DNA from: Actinomycetes bacterium
GTDB lineage: Bacteria; Actinomycetota; Actinomycetes; Mycobacteriales; Micromonosporaceae
Length of the DNA stretch: 11,204 nt
NCBI GenBank assembly: GCA_023437285.1
Contig: JAEZGP010000459.1
Span: 1-11,204 of the forward strand
Direction of reading: 5' to 3'
Below the pieces are notes generated by a model. That model made no database searches. It was not told where the DNA came from and saw nothing but the letters and a program-made list of their open reading frames with translations. This document shows positions 1-6,818 of the stretch, in pieces (the stretch's first letter is position 1; each line of letters opens with the position of its first letter). The position numbers were made by a program, and so were the translations under genes.

Positions 1-163
1 CGTCGCGGCTGATCGTCGCGCTCTCGATCGCGGCCCGCGCCTTCGCCCACGCCGCGCGGCGGTCCGCCGACCGCCCCCGCCCGCGCGGCACGAACGCGGT
101 GGCGAATCCCGCGACCAGCAACAGGACCGCGCCGGTCACCCACACCGGCCAGTACGACGGCAC
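1..163 (-). CDS. Partial small membrane protein (N-terminal 54 residues)
   Basis: This minus-strand gene runs off the left edge, so only its N-terminus is visible. I start it at the GTG at 163-161 because a strong ribosome site (GGGGGAGG) lies about 6 bases upstream, and the frame then stays open to the edge. The peptide begins VPSYWPVWVT, has one hydrophobic helix at about residues 8-24, then a very basic stretch (RGRGRSADRR) followed by an Ala/Lys/Arg helix. This looks like a single-pass membrane anchor with a positively charged cytoplasmic side. The rest of the protein, and so its family, is unknown. It lies 85 bases downstream of the next minus-strand gene and could share its transcript. 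Confidence 0.55.
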   Translation of the reverse strand, partial: MPSYWPVWVTGAVLLLVAGFATAFVPRGRGRSADRRAAWAKARAAIESATISRD

Positions 164-248
164 GACACCCTCCCCCAGGTCGGCACACGTCCGGCCGATT
201 CTTCCTGATCATGTCAAGGAGCCGGAGCGCGGCGGCGGGTGAGGGCCG

Positions 249-812
249 CTACACGGAGGTCGCCGCCACGTGGGGTGACGCGGTGGCCGGCTGGCCGTCG
301 ATGCTCGTGGGGTCGACGCTCCACGCGGCCGCGACCGCCATCACGTCGTCCTCCGACACGAGGATGTCCCTGTCGGCGTCGAGCGTGGCGGGCAGGCCGG
401 CGGCGAGTTCCGCCGCGTCCGGCTCGCCGTGCCAGGCGACGACCTCGCCCTGGTCACCCGCGTGCTCGAACTCCCGCACCACCGCTCCGCCCACCGCGCG
501 TGCCCACCGGTGCGACTCGGTCACCCGGTGCGTGGCGAACAGCTGCACCTCCGTGCCCAGGGTCGCCGACAGCGCACCGAGGTCCAACCGCGCGCGTAGC
601 AGCAGCCAGCGACCCGCCACCAGCAGCCAGGACCCTCCGGCGCCGGGCAGCGGCGGTGTCACCGCCACCCGGTCGTCGGTCAGGTACGCCACGTCGACCG
701 CCGTCCGCCACGGTGCGGGGCCGAGGTCGCGCAGTCCCAGCGCGGCGATGACGGCGGCGGGGTCGCCGTCGCGTACCGCCAGCCACGCCTGCTTGAACCC
801 GAAGCCCATCAT
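249..812 (-). CDS. Conserved actinobacterial hypothetical protein (187 aa)
   Basis: This soluble protein of about 187 residues has no signal peptide and no membrane helix. I recall it as one of a group of uncharacterised actinobacterial proteins sharing an N-terminal 'AVRxxDPxAVxAALGL' block (here residues 12-27), a central 'FATHRVTESHRWARAV' block (92-107) and a C-terminal 'SEDDVMAVAAAWSVDPT' block (153-169). No catalytic motif or known fold is apparent, so I assign no function. I place the start at the ATG pair at 812 or 809. The ribosome site is weak (GACGAG), and an in-frame GTG five codons upstream is possible. The frame stays open far upstream into the monooxygenase gene, but that part is an antisense shadow. 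A possible promoter lies at 836-864. Confidence 0.72.
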   Translation of the reverse strand: MMGFGFKQAWLAVRDGDPAAVIAALGLRDLGPAPWRTAVDVAYLTDDRVAVTPPLPGAGGSWLLVAGRWLLLRARLDLGALSATLGTEVQLFATHRVTESHRWARAVGGAVVREFEHAGDQGEVVAWHGEPDAAELAAGLPATLDADRDILVSEDDVMAVAAAWSVDPTSIDGQPATASPHVAATSV

Positions 813-835
813 CGTCTCGTCGCCCACGAGCGGGG

Positions 836-864
836 ACTCTAGCGAGATCAGGACGGCGGTTCCA
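836..864 (-). promoter_or_regulatory. Possible promoter of the 187-aa gene
   Basis: On the minus strand TGGAAC (864-859) is followed after 17 bases by TAGAGT (841-836). This fits an actinobacterial -10 pattern (TANNNT) and gives a leader of roughly 16 bases. The -35 match is imperfect and this is prediction only. Confidence 0.3.
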
Positions 865-895
865 CGAGGCGACCGCCCGCGCCGTCCTCCCGCCC

Positions 896-954
896 AGATT
901 GGCCTTAGGCACGGTATCCGGCACGCAATTCGGTACGTCACTGTCCTTAGCGCG
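896..954. repeat. 59-bp dispersed element, copy 1
   Basis: This segment matches 4369-4427 without gaps over 59 bases at 41 positions. The first 12 bases (AGATTGGCCTTA), a central AATTCGG and the last 10 bases (CCTTAGCGCG) are identical. Both copies have the same orientation. This copy covers the TAA stop of the monooxygenase gene (947-949) and the spacer behind it. The equal spacing of conserved ends makes coincidence unlikely. Function is unknown. Confidence 0.7.
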
Positions 955-2104
955 TCTCGTCCCAGTCGATGCGATAGTTGTACATCCAACCCTGGGCGTC
1001 CCTTGCGGCGATCTGGCGCATCACGACCGGCAGGATCAGGTCGCGGATCGCGGCGCCCACCGGGCCGGCCATCTTGCCGTTGCCGTTGCGCCTGCCCTGC
1101 GCCACGACCCGTTCGACGCGCGCGCGGCGCAGGTCCCGAAACGTCGCGAACGCGGCCGCCGGGTCGTCGAGATCGCGCAGGCAGCGGCCGAGCACGACGG
1201 CGTCCTCCACGGCCATCGACGCGCCCTGCCCCGAGGAGGGCGAGGTGGCGTGCACCGCGTCGCCGACGAGGACCATGCGCTCGTTGTGCCAGGTCGGCAC
1301 GCGCGGGAAGTCGTAGGTGTTCCAGGCCGGAACGATGTGCTCGGTGGCGGCGATGATGTCGAGCATCGGGCCGCTGTCGTCGGCGAACAGGTCGACCAGG
1401 CGCTCGCGCCACTGCCGCTCGGTGATGGCGAGCAGTTCCTCGCGGCTGGGCTCGCGCTTGGCGGGCGGGTTGGCAAACCACCACACGTCGCCGTCGGGGT
1501 GGATGAAGTACCCGAAGAAGCAGCGCCGGCCGAACACGAAGTGCGCCACGCCGGGCGGGCCGGACAGGCGCAGGCCGCGCGCGTACCCGCCCGTGTTGAG
1601 CAGGCCGATGTGGCGGGCGGCGGGAGCCTTCGGGTCGATGATGGCGCGGGTCCGCGAGCGCAACCCGTCGGCGCCGACGAGCAGGTCACCGTCCGCGGTG
1701 GTGCCGTCCGCGAACCTCGCTTGTACGCCGGACGGCGTGACGGTCGCGTCGACGAGGCGCTTGCCGTACTCGATCGGTACGCCCCGGCGGACGGCCTCGT
1801 CGCGCAGGGCCCCGTAGAGGTCGGACCGGGAGACCGTGCGGGCCCGCATGGGGGCCGTGGCGAGCTGCCGGCCGCGGCTGATCATCACCATGGCGGGCGT
1901 GTCCATGCCGAGCCGTGACAGGTCCACGTCCAGCACGGACAGGGCCGCCAGCCCGTTCTCGGCGAGGGTGAGGAACGCCCCGACCCCGTCGGAGCCCCGG
2001 TCGTACGCCTCGTAGACGACGGGATCGAGCCCCGCCTTGCGCAGTGCCATGGCGGTGACCGTGCCCGCGATACCGCCCCCGATGATCAGTGCTCGCTTAG
2101 TCAT
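947..2104 (-). CDS. FAD-dependent class A monooxygenase
   Basis: This 385-residue flavoprotein is of the p-hydroxybenzoate hydroxylase/TetX type. Such enzymes use NAD(P)H and O2 to hydroxylate aromatic or polyketide-like substrates. Visible motifs are the N-terminal FAD dinucleotide site GGGIAG (9-14) followed by an acid at the end of the second strand (YEA, 31-33), the DG motif LVGADGLRSRTR (142-153), and the GD motif GDAVHATSPSSGQG (281-294) with a following ED pair (300-301). The length is typical of single-domain members. I start at the ATG at 2104, directly before the flavin motif; an ATG at 2119 would add five residues. The gene diverges from a PadR regulator across a perfect inverted repeat, so PadR-ligand control is likely. 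The substrate cannot be read from sequence. Detoxification of an aromatic compound or antibiotic is plausible but inferred. Confidence 0.9.
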   Translation of the reverse strand: MTKRALIIGGGIAGTVTAMALRKAGLDPVVYEAYDRGSDGVGAFLTLAENGLAALSVLDVDLSRLGMDTPAMVMISRGRQLATAPMRARTVSRSDLYGALRDEAVRRGVPIEYGKRLVDATVTPSGVQARFADGTTADGDLLVGADGLRSRTRAIIDPKAPAARHIGLLNTGGYARGLRLSGPPGVAHFVFGRRCFFGYFIHPDGDVWWFANPPAKREPSREELLAITERQWRERLVDLFADDSGPMLDIIAATEHIVPAWNTYDFPRVPTWHNERMVLVGDAVHATSPSSGQGASMAVEDAVVLGRCLRDLDDPAAAFATFRDLRRARVERVVAQGRRNGNGKMAGPVGAAIRDLILPVVMRQIAARDAQGWMYNYRIDWDETR

Positions 2105-2131
2105 GTTCACACTATACATACTATGACTAAG
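2096..2131. promoter_or_regulatory. Perfect 9-bp inverted repeat, likely PadR operator
   Basis: CTTAGTCAT at 2096-2104 is the exact reverse complement of ATGACTAAG at 2123-2131, with an 18-base spacer. It lies between the divergent monooxygenase and padR-type genes and brackets A/T-rich -10-like sequences on both strands. It also contains ATGT and ACAT half sites (2103-2106 and 2116-2119) like those known from PadR operators. The left arm includes the ATG of the monooxygenase. Binding here would repress both directions. Confidence 0.6.
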
Positions 2132-2141
2132 ACCGAGTCAA
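2111..2141 (-). promoter_or_regulatory. Probable monooxygenase promoter, possibly leaderless
   Basis: On the minus strand TTGACT (2141-2136) is followed by a long 19-base spacer and TATAGT (2116-2111). A start about seven bases further on falls at the A of the ATG at 2104. The transcript may therefore lack a leader, which would explain the absence of a ribosome site. The promoter overlaps the inverted repeat. Confidence 0.4.
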
Positions 2142-2159
2142 GGTCGTTAGGATCTGCCC

Positions 2160-2732
2160 ATGTCCGCACCGCGCCGCTCCGTGCTGGCCCTGGCCGTGCT
2201 GTCGATGCTCACCGAGGAGCCGATGCACGCCTACCGGATGCAGCAGTTGATCAAGGAGCGGCACAAGGACGACGTCGTCAACGTCAGCCAGCGCACGAGC
2301 GTCTACCAGACCATCCAGCGCCTGGCCCGCGACGGCCTCATCGAGATCGAGTCCACCGAGCGCGCCGACAACCGGCCCGAGCGCACCACCTACCGGATCA
2401 CCCGGACCGGCCGCGCCACCCTGCGCGACTGGCTCTACGCCATGCTGTCCACCCCGGCGCCGGAGTACCCGGAGTTCCCGGCCGCCCTGTCGTTCCTGCC
2501 GAGCCTCGCGCCGGCGCGGGCCGTCGAGGCGCTCACCGTGCGCGCCGACCGGCTGGCCGAGCGGCTGGCCGCCATGACGGAGTCCACCGCCGAGTCGGCC
2601 GCGTTCCTGCCCCGGCTGTTCCTCATCGAGAACGAGTACCAGCTGCGCGTCCTGGAGGCCGAACTCGCCTACGTGCGCGGCCTGCTCGACGACGTGCGCG
2701 CCGGCCGCCTCACCTGGCCGGACGACCTATGA
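2160..2732 (+). CDS. PadR-family transcriptional regulator
   Basis: This 190-residue protein has a winged helix-turn-helix domain (about 8-88) and a helical C-terminal dimerisation region (about 105-178). The PadR pattern is clear: 'LAVLSMLTEEPMHAYRMQQLI' at the start, recognition-helix region 'TSVYQTIQRLARDGLIE' (46-62), and the wing 'ERTTYRITRTG' (74-84). PadR proteins are usually repressors released by small phenolic or drug-like ligands, and often control a neighbouring enzyme or exporter. The start at 2160 has TTAGGA seven bases upstream. The long frame beginning at 2123 is a different frame and is not used. The TGA stop overlaps the next ATG (ATGA), so the gene is co-transcribed, and probably translationally coupled, with the nucleotidyltransferase genes. 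Its likely operator is the inverted repeat just upstream. Confidence 0.9.
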   Translation: MSAPRRSVLALAVLSMLTEEPMHAYRMQQLIKERHKDDVVNVSQRTSVYQTIQRLARDGLIEIESTERADNRPERTTYRITRTGRATLRDWLYAMLSTPAPEYPEFPAALSFLPSLAPARAVEALTVRADRLAERLAAMTESTAESAAFLPRLFLIENEYQLRVLEAELAYVRGLLDDVRAGRLTWPDDL

Positions 2733-3424
2733 CCTGGCGGCCCGGCGACGACCCGCGCGAGCTGGTGCGCGCGCACACGGCGTACTCGTGTGTGGTGGGC
2801 TCGCGGGCCTACGGCCTGGACGGACCCGACTCCGATGTCGACCGGCGCGGCGTGTTCGTCGTGCCCACGCCCGCGTTCTGGGGCCTCGACGACCCGCCCA
2901 CCCACGTCGACGGGCCGGCCGACGAGCAGTTCTCCTGGGAGCTGCGCCGCTTCTGCGAACTGGCGCTGGCCGCCAACCCGACCGTGCTGGAGTGCCTGTG
3001 GTCGCCGCTCGTGGAACACGTCGACGACGCCGGCCGCGAGCTGCTCGCCCTGCGCGGCGCGTTCCTGTCGGCGCGCCTGGCCAAAACCTACGGCGAGTAC
3101 GCGCGCGATCAGCTGGCCCGCGTCGACGCCGTTCGCCAGCGCACCGGCGAGATCCGCTGGAAGCAGGCGATGCACATGATCCGCCTGCTGCTGGCCGGCG
3201 CGTACGCCCTGCGCCACGGCGAGGTCCTGGTGGACGTGTTGGCGTACCGCGACCGGCTGTTCGCCGTACGCGCGGGCGATATCGCGTGGGACGAGGTGAC
3301 GGCGTGGGCCGAGCACCTGCGGGGTGAACTGGTCGCCGCCGCCCACCGGACCGCATTACCGGTGGAGCCCGACCGGGCGGCGGTGACAGACTTCCTCGTC
3401 CGTACCCGCCGGGCACGCCTGTGA
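2729..3424 (+). CDS. RlaP/YcgL-type predicted nucleotidyltransferase 1
   Basis: This 231-residue protein belongs to the DNA polymerase beta-type nucleotidyltransferase superfamily, in the RlaP/YcgL branch (Pfam PF10127, COG3541). The active-site signature is GSRAYG (24-29) followed by SDVDRRGV (35-42), in which D36 and D38 are the expected metal ligands. E66 in 'DEQFSWELRRF' aligns with the probable third carboxylate. A C-terminal helical region contains 'RWKQAMHMIRLLLAGAYAL', typical of the family. Comparative genomics has linked RlaP to RNA ligase and RNA repair; no reaction is established as far as I know. The start overlaps the padR stop by ATGA. It lies directly before a second, diverged member. 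The two may form a heterodimer or act on different substrates, which is inference. No RNA ligase gene is visible here. Confidence 0.85.
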   Translation: MTWRPGDDPRELVRAHTAYSCVVGSRAYGLDGPDSDVDRRGVFVVPTPAFWGLDDPPTHVDGPADEQFSWELRRFCELALAANPTVLECLWSPLVEHVDDAGRELLALRGAFLSARLAKTYGEYARDQLARVDAVRQRTGEIRWKQAMHMIRLLLAGAYALRHGEVLVDVLAYRDRLFAVRAGDIAWDEVTAWAEHLRGELVAAAHRTALPVEPDRAAVTDFLVRTRRARL

Positions 3425-3434
3425 GGAGCTGACG

Positions 3435-4208
3435 ATGGCGACCGACCTCGACACCGCCCTGCCCGCGTGGCTCGCCGACGTCGCCGCCGCCCAGCCGTAC
3501 CCCCTGGTCTTCGCCACCGTGTCGGGCGCCCACCTGTACGGGTTCGCCTCCGTCGACTCCGACGTCGACCTGCGCGGCGTGCACGTCCTGCCGGCCGCCG
3601 AGGTCGTCGGGCTGCGCACCGGACCCGAGACGCTGCAACACATGGGCGTCCGCGACGGTGTCGAACTCGACCTGGTCACGCACGACCTGGCCAAGTTCTG
3701 CCGGCTGCTGCTGCGCCCCAACGGGTACGTGGCCGAGCAGATGCTCTCGCCGCTCGTCGTGGCGACCAGCGAGACCCACCGGGAGCTGGTGGCGCTGGCG
3801 CCTGACCTGCTGACCAGCCGGCACGCCCACCACTACCGGGGGTTCGCCGCCACCCAGTGGCAGCTGTACGGCCGCACCGGCGAACTCAAGCCGGCCCTCT
3901 ACACGCTGCGCGTCCTGCTCACCGGCATCCATCTCATGCGTGCCGGCGAGGTGGTCGCCGACCTCGACGCCCTCTGGCCCGACCACGACCTGCCCTACGT
4001 CCCGGACCTGATCGCCGCCAAGCGCCTGGGCGAGCACGCCGCCCTGGGCGACCTGGTCGCCCCCGACCGCCTCGCGGCCGACGTGACCCGCCTCACCGCG
4101 ACCCTGGACGAGTCCGCGCAGGCCAGCCCGCTCCCCGCGGCCCCGCGTGCGGCCGACGCCCTCCATGCCCTCCTGGTGCGCGTCCGCCTCGCGGACCCCT
4201 CCCGCTGA
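3435..4208 (+). CDS. RlaP/YcgL-type predicted nucleotidyltransferase 2
   Basis: This 257-residue protein is a diverged paralogue of the preceding gene. The signature is 'SGAHLYGFASVDSDVDLRGV' (30-49). D43 and D45 are the paired metal ligands and D79 in 'VELDLVTHDLAKFC' is the probable third. The usual GS dipeptide reads SG here, a small departure from the canonical motif. The C-terminal helical region around 'ELKPALYTLRVLLTGIHLM' matches the family. GAGGAG lies immediately after the previous stop, with the ATG ten bases on, so the three plus-strand genes form one operon under PadR control. Tandem pairs suggest cooperation or different specificity, but the substrate is unknown. After its stop comes a G+C-rich repeat stretch and then the second 59-bp element. 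Confidence 0.83.
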   Translation: MATDLDTALPAWLADVAAAQPYPLVFATVSGAHLYGFASVDSDVDLRGVHVLPAAEVVGLRTGPETLQHMGVRDGVELDLVTHDLAKFCRLLLRPNGYVAEQMLSPLVVATSETHRELVALAPDLLTSRHAHHYRGFAATQWQLYGRTGELKPALYTLRVLLTGIHLMRAGEVVADLDALWPDHDLPYVPDLIAAKRLGEHAALGDLVAPDRLAADVTRLTATLDESAQASPLPAAPRAADALHALLVRVRLADPSR

Positions 4209-4271
4209 CCCGCCCGCGCTCCCTCTGGCCCCTCCCGCTGCCCCGCCGGCCGGTCCCTCTGACCCTCCCGG

Positions 4272-4368
4272 GCTCCGTGCCCGCCCCTCCCATGCCGGGT
4301 GAACTCCCGCCGCCGCTCCGTGCCCGCCCCTCCCCGTGCGGGTGATCTCCCGCCGCTCCGTGCCCGCG
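4272..4368. repeat. Tandem repeat, about 2.4 units of 40-43 bases
   Basis: Each unit begins GCTCCGTGCCCGC, at 4272, 4315 and 4355. The first two share the further run CCCTCCC and a GGGTGA-CTCCCGCC block. The third unit stops where the 59-bp element begins. Looser C-rich copies may extend upstream to about 4215. The irregular period and the lack of constant spacers exclude a CRISPR array. Confidence 0.7.
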
Positions 4369-4427
4369 AGATTGGCCTTACATACCTAATTTGGGCCCGA
4401 ATTCGGGATCTGATTGGCCTTAGCGCG
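4369..4427. repeat. 59-bp dispersed element, copy 2
   Basis: This is the second copy of the element at 896-954, in the same orientation. Here ATTGGCCTTA occurs twice inside the element (4371-4380 and 4413-4422), and a perfect 12-base palindrome CCCGAATTCGGG lies between them (4396-4407). It is markedly A/T-richer than its surroundings. It lies 160 bases behind the nucleotidyltransferase operon. Confidence 0.7.
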
Positions 4428-4577
4428 GCCAGGCCAGGTGCGGCGGCCGGGGGTGGGCAGGGTGGGCGTGATGGTTGTTGCGATAAGGGCTCAGAAAACG
4501 TCTAGGAGCTGTTGACCATGCCGACGTAGGGTGTCCGGGCACCTGTAAGCCCCTGGTACGGACCGTGGAGGCCCGTT

Positions 4578-5780
4578 TTGTCTGTCTCGCACGGTCGCTG
4601 GCGCGCGCCTGTCGTCCTGGCGTACGCCGCTTTCGTTTTTGTCGGGATCAGCGCCGGCGTCGGCACCGTGCTGCTGCCCGCGCAGATCGTCGACTACCAG
4701 GTCGACATGGCCACCATCGGCCTCACCTTCTTCACGTTCGCGGCCGGGTTCTTCCTCGCCGGGGCGACCAGCGGCGGGTTGATGCACCGCCTCGGCACCC
4801 GGCTCGCGCTCGTCGTGGGCGGCGGTACGTTCGTGGTGGCGGCGCTGCTGGCGGCGGCGCGGCCGGCGTTCTGGGTGTTCTTCGCGTTGCAGGTGCTCGC
4901 CGGGTACGGCACCGGGGTGCTGGAGACCGTGCTCAACGCCTACCTCGCAACCCTGCCGTCGGCGACCCTCCTGATCAACCGGCTGCACGGCTTCTTCGGC
5001 GTCGGCGCGCTGGTCGGACCGCCGCTAGCCGCGTGGATGCTCCATGGGCTGGACCGATCGTGGACGGCGGTGTGGCTGCTGCTCGGCGTGATCTGTCTCG
5101 CCCTCACGGTCGGTTTCCTGCTCGTCTATCCGCGGACGAACGGGGCGGCCAGGACGACGGCGGACGTGCCGAAGCAGCGGCTGCTCGGCCCCGTGCTCCG
5201 CTCGCCCGCCGTCCTGCTGGCCGGCGCGTTCCTCGGCGTGTACGTGGGCCTCGAACTCGGCGTGGGCAACTGGGGCTTCACGTACGCGGTCGGCGAGCAC
5301 GGCCTGGGCGACCTCGCCGCCGGCTGGATCATCAGCGGGTACTGGTTCGGCCTCACCCTCGGCCGCTTCGTGATCAGTCCGCTGGCCACCCGGCTCGGCT
5401 GGACGACGGCCCGGATGACGTTCGCCTGCCTGGGCGGCGTCATCGTCAGCTCCGCCCTCGTGTGGGTGGCGCCCCTGCCGGCGCTCGCGGGGGCCGGGTT
5501 CATCGCGCTCGGGTTCTTCCTCGGTCCGCTGTTCCCGACCGCCATCGCGGTGATGCCCGAGGTGACCGAGGAGCGCCTGGTGCCGACCGCGATCGGCATC
5601 CTCAACGGGGTCTCCCTGGTCGGCGGCGCCGCGTTGCCTTGGGTGGCCGGCGCGATCGCGCAGGGCGTCGGCCTGTGGACCCTCATGCCGTACGCCCTGG
5701 CCCTCGGCCTGCTGCAACTGGTGATCTGGTGGCTGCTCGCCGCCCGGATGCGCCGGCCCGCCCCGGTGGCCGTGGACTGA
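4578..5780 (+). CDS. MFS transporter, FucP-like
   Basis: This 400-residue integral membrane protein has about 12 hydrophobic helices in two halves, separated by a charged loop at about 185-205. A motif-A-like loop follows helix 2 (GGLMHRLGTRLAL, 66-78), with a matching loop in the second half (LGRFVISPLATRLG, 261-274). 'NRLHGFFGVGALVGP' (134-148) resembles the FucP-type sugar/drug porter branch (COG0738), which exchanges small molecules using the proton gradient. The substrate is not predictable. The start is a TTG at 4578, chosen because GTGGAGG lies seven bases upstream and the first helix follows after about ten residues. Its stop lies one base from the stop of the convergent esterase, so the two transcripts overlap. 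Confidence 0.85.
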   Translation: MSVSHGRWRAPVVLAYAAFVFVGISAGVGTVLLPAQIVDYQVDMATIGLTFFTFAAGFFLAGATSGGLMHRLGTRLALVVGGGTFVVAALLAAARPAFWVFFALQVLAGYGTGVLETVLNAYLATLPSATLLINRLHGFFGVGALVGPPLAAWMLHGLDRSWTAVWLLLGVICLALTVGFLLVYPRTNGAARTTADVPKQRLLGPVLRSPAVLLAGAFLGVYVGLELGVGNWGFTYAVGEHGLGDLAAGWIISGYWFGLTLGRFVISPLATRLGWTTARMTFACLGGVIVSSALVWVAPLPALAGAGFIALGFFLGPLFPTAIAVMPEVTEERLVPTAIGILNGVSLVGGAALPWVAGAIAQGVGLWTLMPYALALGLLQLVIWWLLAARMRRPAPVAVD

Positions 5781-5781
5781 G

Positions 5782-6693
5782 TTACCGGGAGAGAAGGAAG
5801 TCGACGACCGCGCCGGGGAAGGCCTCGGTCAGCGCCGGTACGTGCCGGCCCCCGGCGATGGACCACAACTCCACGCGGGTGCCGGCGCGGCAGCCGGTCC
5901 GGTAACTGGTCACGGTGGTCTCGGCGCCGGCCAGCGACGAGTCGAGGTCGATCGGCGCGCCGGAGGCGGCCACGTCGCCGCAGCCGTTGTACCCCCGCCA
6001 GGCGGCGAGCCCCGCCTCGGCCGACGGGTACGGCTGTGAGCCGTTCGCGCCACCCGTGAAAGCGATCGTCTCGTCGGCGGTGCCGTGGATCTGCAGGACG
6101 CTGACCGGCCGGCTGGGCGTGCACAGGGCGGGATCGTTGACCATCGCCCCGGCGAGCGACACGATCGCGGTGATCTCCGCCGCGTGGTCGCAGGCCATCC
6201 GGTACGCCATGAAGCCGCCGTTGGAGTGGCCGACGAAATACACCCGCTGCGGGTCGACCGCGTACCCGGCTTTGACGGTCTGCACCAGGCGGTACAGGTA
6301 TCCGGAGTCGTCCACGTCCCGGCCGTAGAACGCGCAGCACGCGTCCGTCGCGTTCCAGAACCGGTCGCCCCGCGAGTCCTTCGTACCGTCGGGCATCGCG
6401 TACAGGAAGCCCCGGCGGTCCGACTGTGCGGTCAGCTTGAAGTAGCTCTCCGCCTCGGCCGCGTTGGACGTGAACCCGTGTAGCAGCACCACGAGCGGCA
6501 CCTTCGTGCCCGCCGCGTACGTGGTCGGGACGTGCAACTTGAACGGCCGGTCGTCAAGGTCGACGCTGATCGTCGTCCCAGGTGCTCCGGTCGGCGTGGC
6601 CGGCGTGGGCGCCGTCGGCGTCGAGCCGCACGCGACCAGGGACAGCACCAACAGCGGGGCGAACAGCCGGCCCATTCTTATCACGACACCCAT
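5782..6693 (-). CDS. Secreted lipoprotein esterase, PHB-depolymerase/LpqC type
   Basis: This protein of about 303 residues is an alpha/beta hydrolase exported as a lipoprotein. The leader ends in the lipobox LVAC, with Cys22 as the lipidated residue, followed by a Pro/Thr-rich linker to about 39. The catalytic set is visible: oxyanion region LLHGFTSN (70-77), nucleophile Ser157 in GHSNGG, Asp207 in HGTADE, and His284 in GGRHVP. The arrangement matches COG3509/Esterase_PHB proteins, which hydrolyse polyhydroxybutyrate, feruloyl or other esters outside the cell. Paired cysteines (119/120, 168, 191, 238, 268) suggest disulfides. The start is uncertain: ATG at 6693 (used) or 6675 both give a normal leader, while TTG at 6720 has the best ribosome site (GGGAAGG) but makes an unusually long n-region. 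The exact substrate is not predictable. Confidence 0.85.
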   Translation of the reverse strand: MGVVIRMGRLFAPLLVLSLVACGSTPTAPTPATPTGAPGTTISVDLDDRPFKLHVPTTYAAGTKVPLVVLLHGFTSNAAEAESYFKLTAQSDRRGFLYAMPDGTKDSRGDRFWNATDACCAFYGRDVDDSGYLYRLVQTVKAGYAVDPQRVYFVGHSNGGFMAYRMACDHAAEITAIVSLAGAMVNDPALCTPSRPVSVLQIHGTADETIAFTGGANGSQPYPSAEAGLAAWRGYNGCGDVAASGAPIDLDSSLAGAETTVTSYRTGCRAGTRVELWSIAGGRHVPALTEAFPGAVVDFLLSR

Positions 6694-6818
6694 CGTGCCG
6701 GACGCGTCGCCCGAGGCCAATGTCAGGCCTTCCCGCGGCCGCCTGCGCTACCAACATCCGCTCGAAGTGATCGAGAGTAAAAGATGGGTCGATTAAGCCT
6801 CGGGGCGAGTCCGGGACC

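Larger units (their letters stand above)
4209..4577. other. 369-base intergenic region with repeats
   Basis: No convincing gene is present. The first part is C-rich and holds the 40-43-base tandem repeat (4272-4368). Then comes copy 2 of the 59-bp element (4369-4427) and about 150 bases leading to the transporter. A TTGACC at 4512-4517 resembles a -35 box but has no convincing -10 box at the right distance. I see no clear rho-independent terminator. The short open frames here lack ribosome sites and have repeat-derived composition. Confidence 0.6.

Noticed and set aside
249..1484. A 411-residue open frame on the minus strand
   Set aside because: Only its last 187 residues look like a real protein. 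The upstream part lies out of frame within the well-supported monooxygenase gene and is Arg/Ala-rich, as expected from shadow frames in such DNA.
2123..3424. A 433-residue frame from ATG 2123 joining the padR region to nucleotidyltransferase 1
   Set aside because: Its first part is a shifted frame of the PadR gene with low-complexity Arg/Ala sequence. The real nucleotidyltransferase begins at the ATGA overlap at 2729.
2727..4166. A long 479-residue frame antisense to the nucleotidyltransferases
   Set aside because: Arg/Gly/Pro-rich translation with no domain; the opposite strand carries two intact family members.
4272..4368. Possible CRISPR array
   Set aside because: The units differ in length (43 and 40), run on without distinct spacers, and there are no cas genes.
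4299..4505. A 68-residue open frame between the nucleotidyltransferase and the transporter
   Set aside because: Made largely of the tandem repeat and the 59-bp element, with no ribosome site and no protein-like pattern.
4512..4540. TTGACC as a transporter promoter
   Set aside because: No acceptable -10 sequence lies 16-19 bases downstream.
5781..5781. Shared terminator between the convergent transporter and esterase genes
   Set aside because: The stops are one base apart and I see no stable hairpin with a T-run; transcripts probably overlap.
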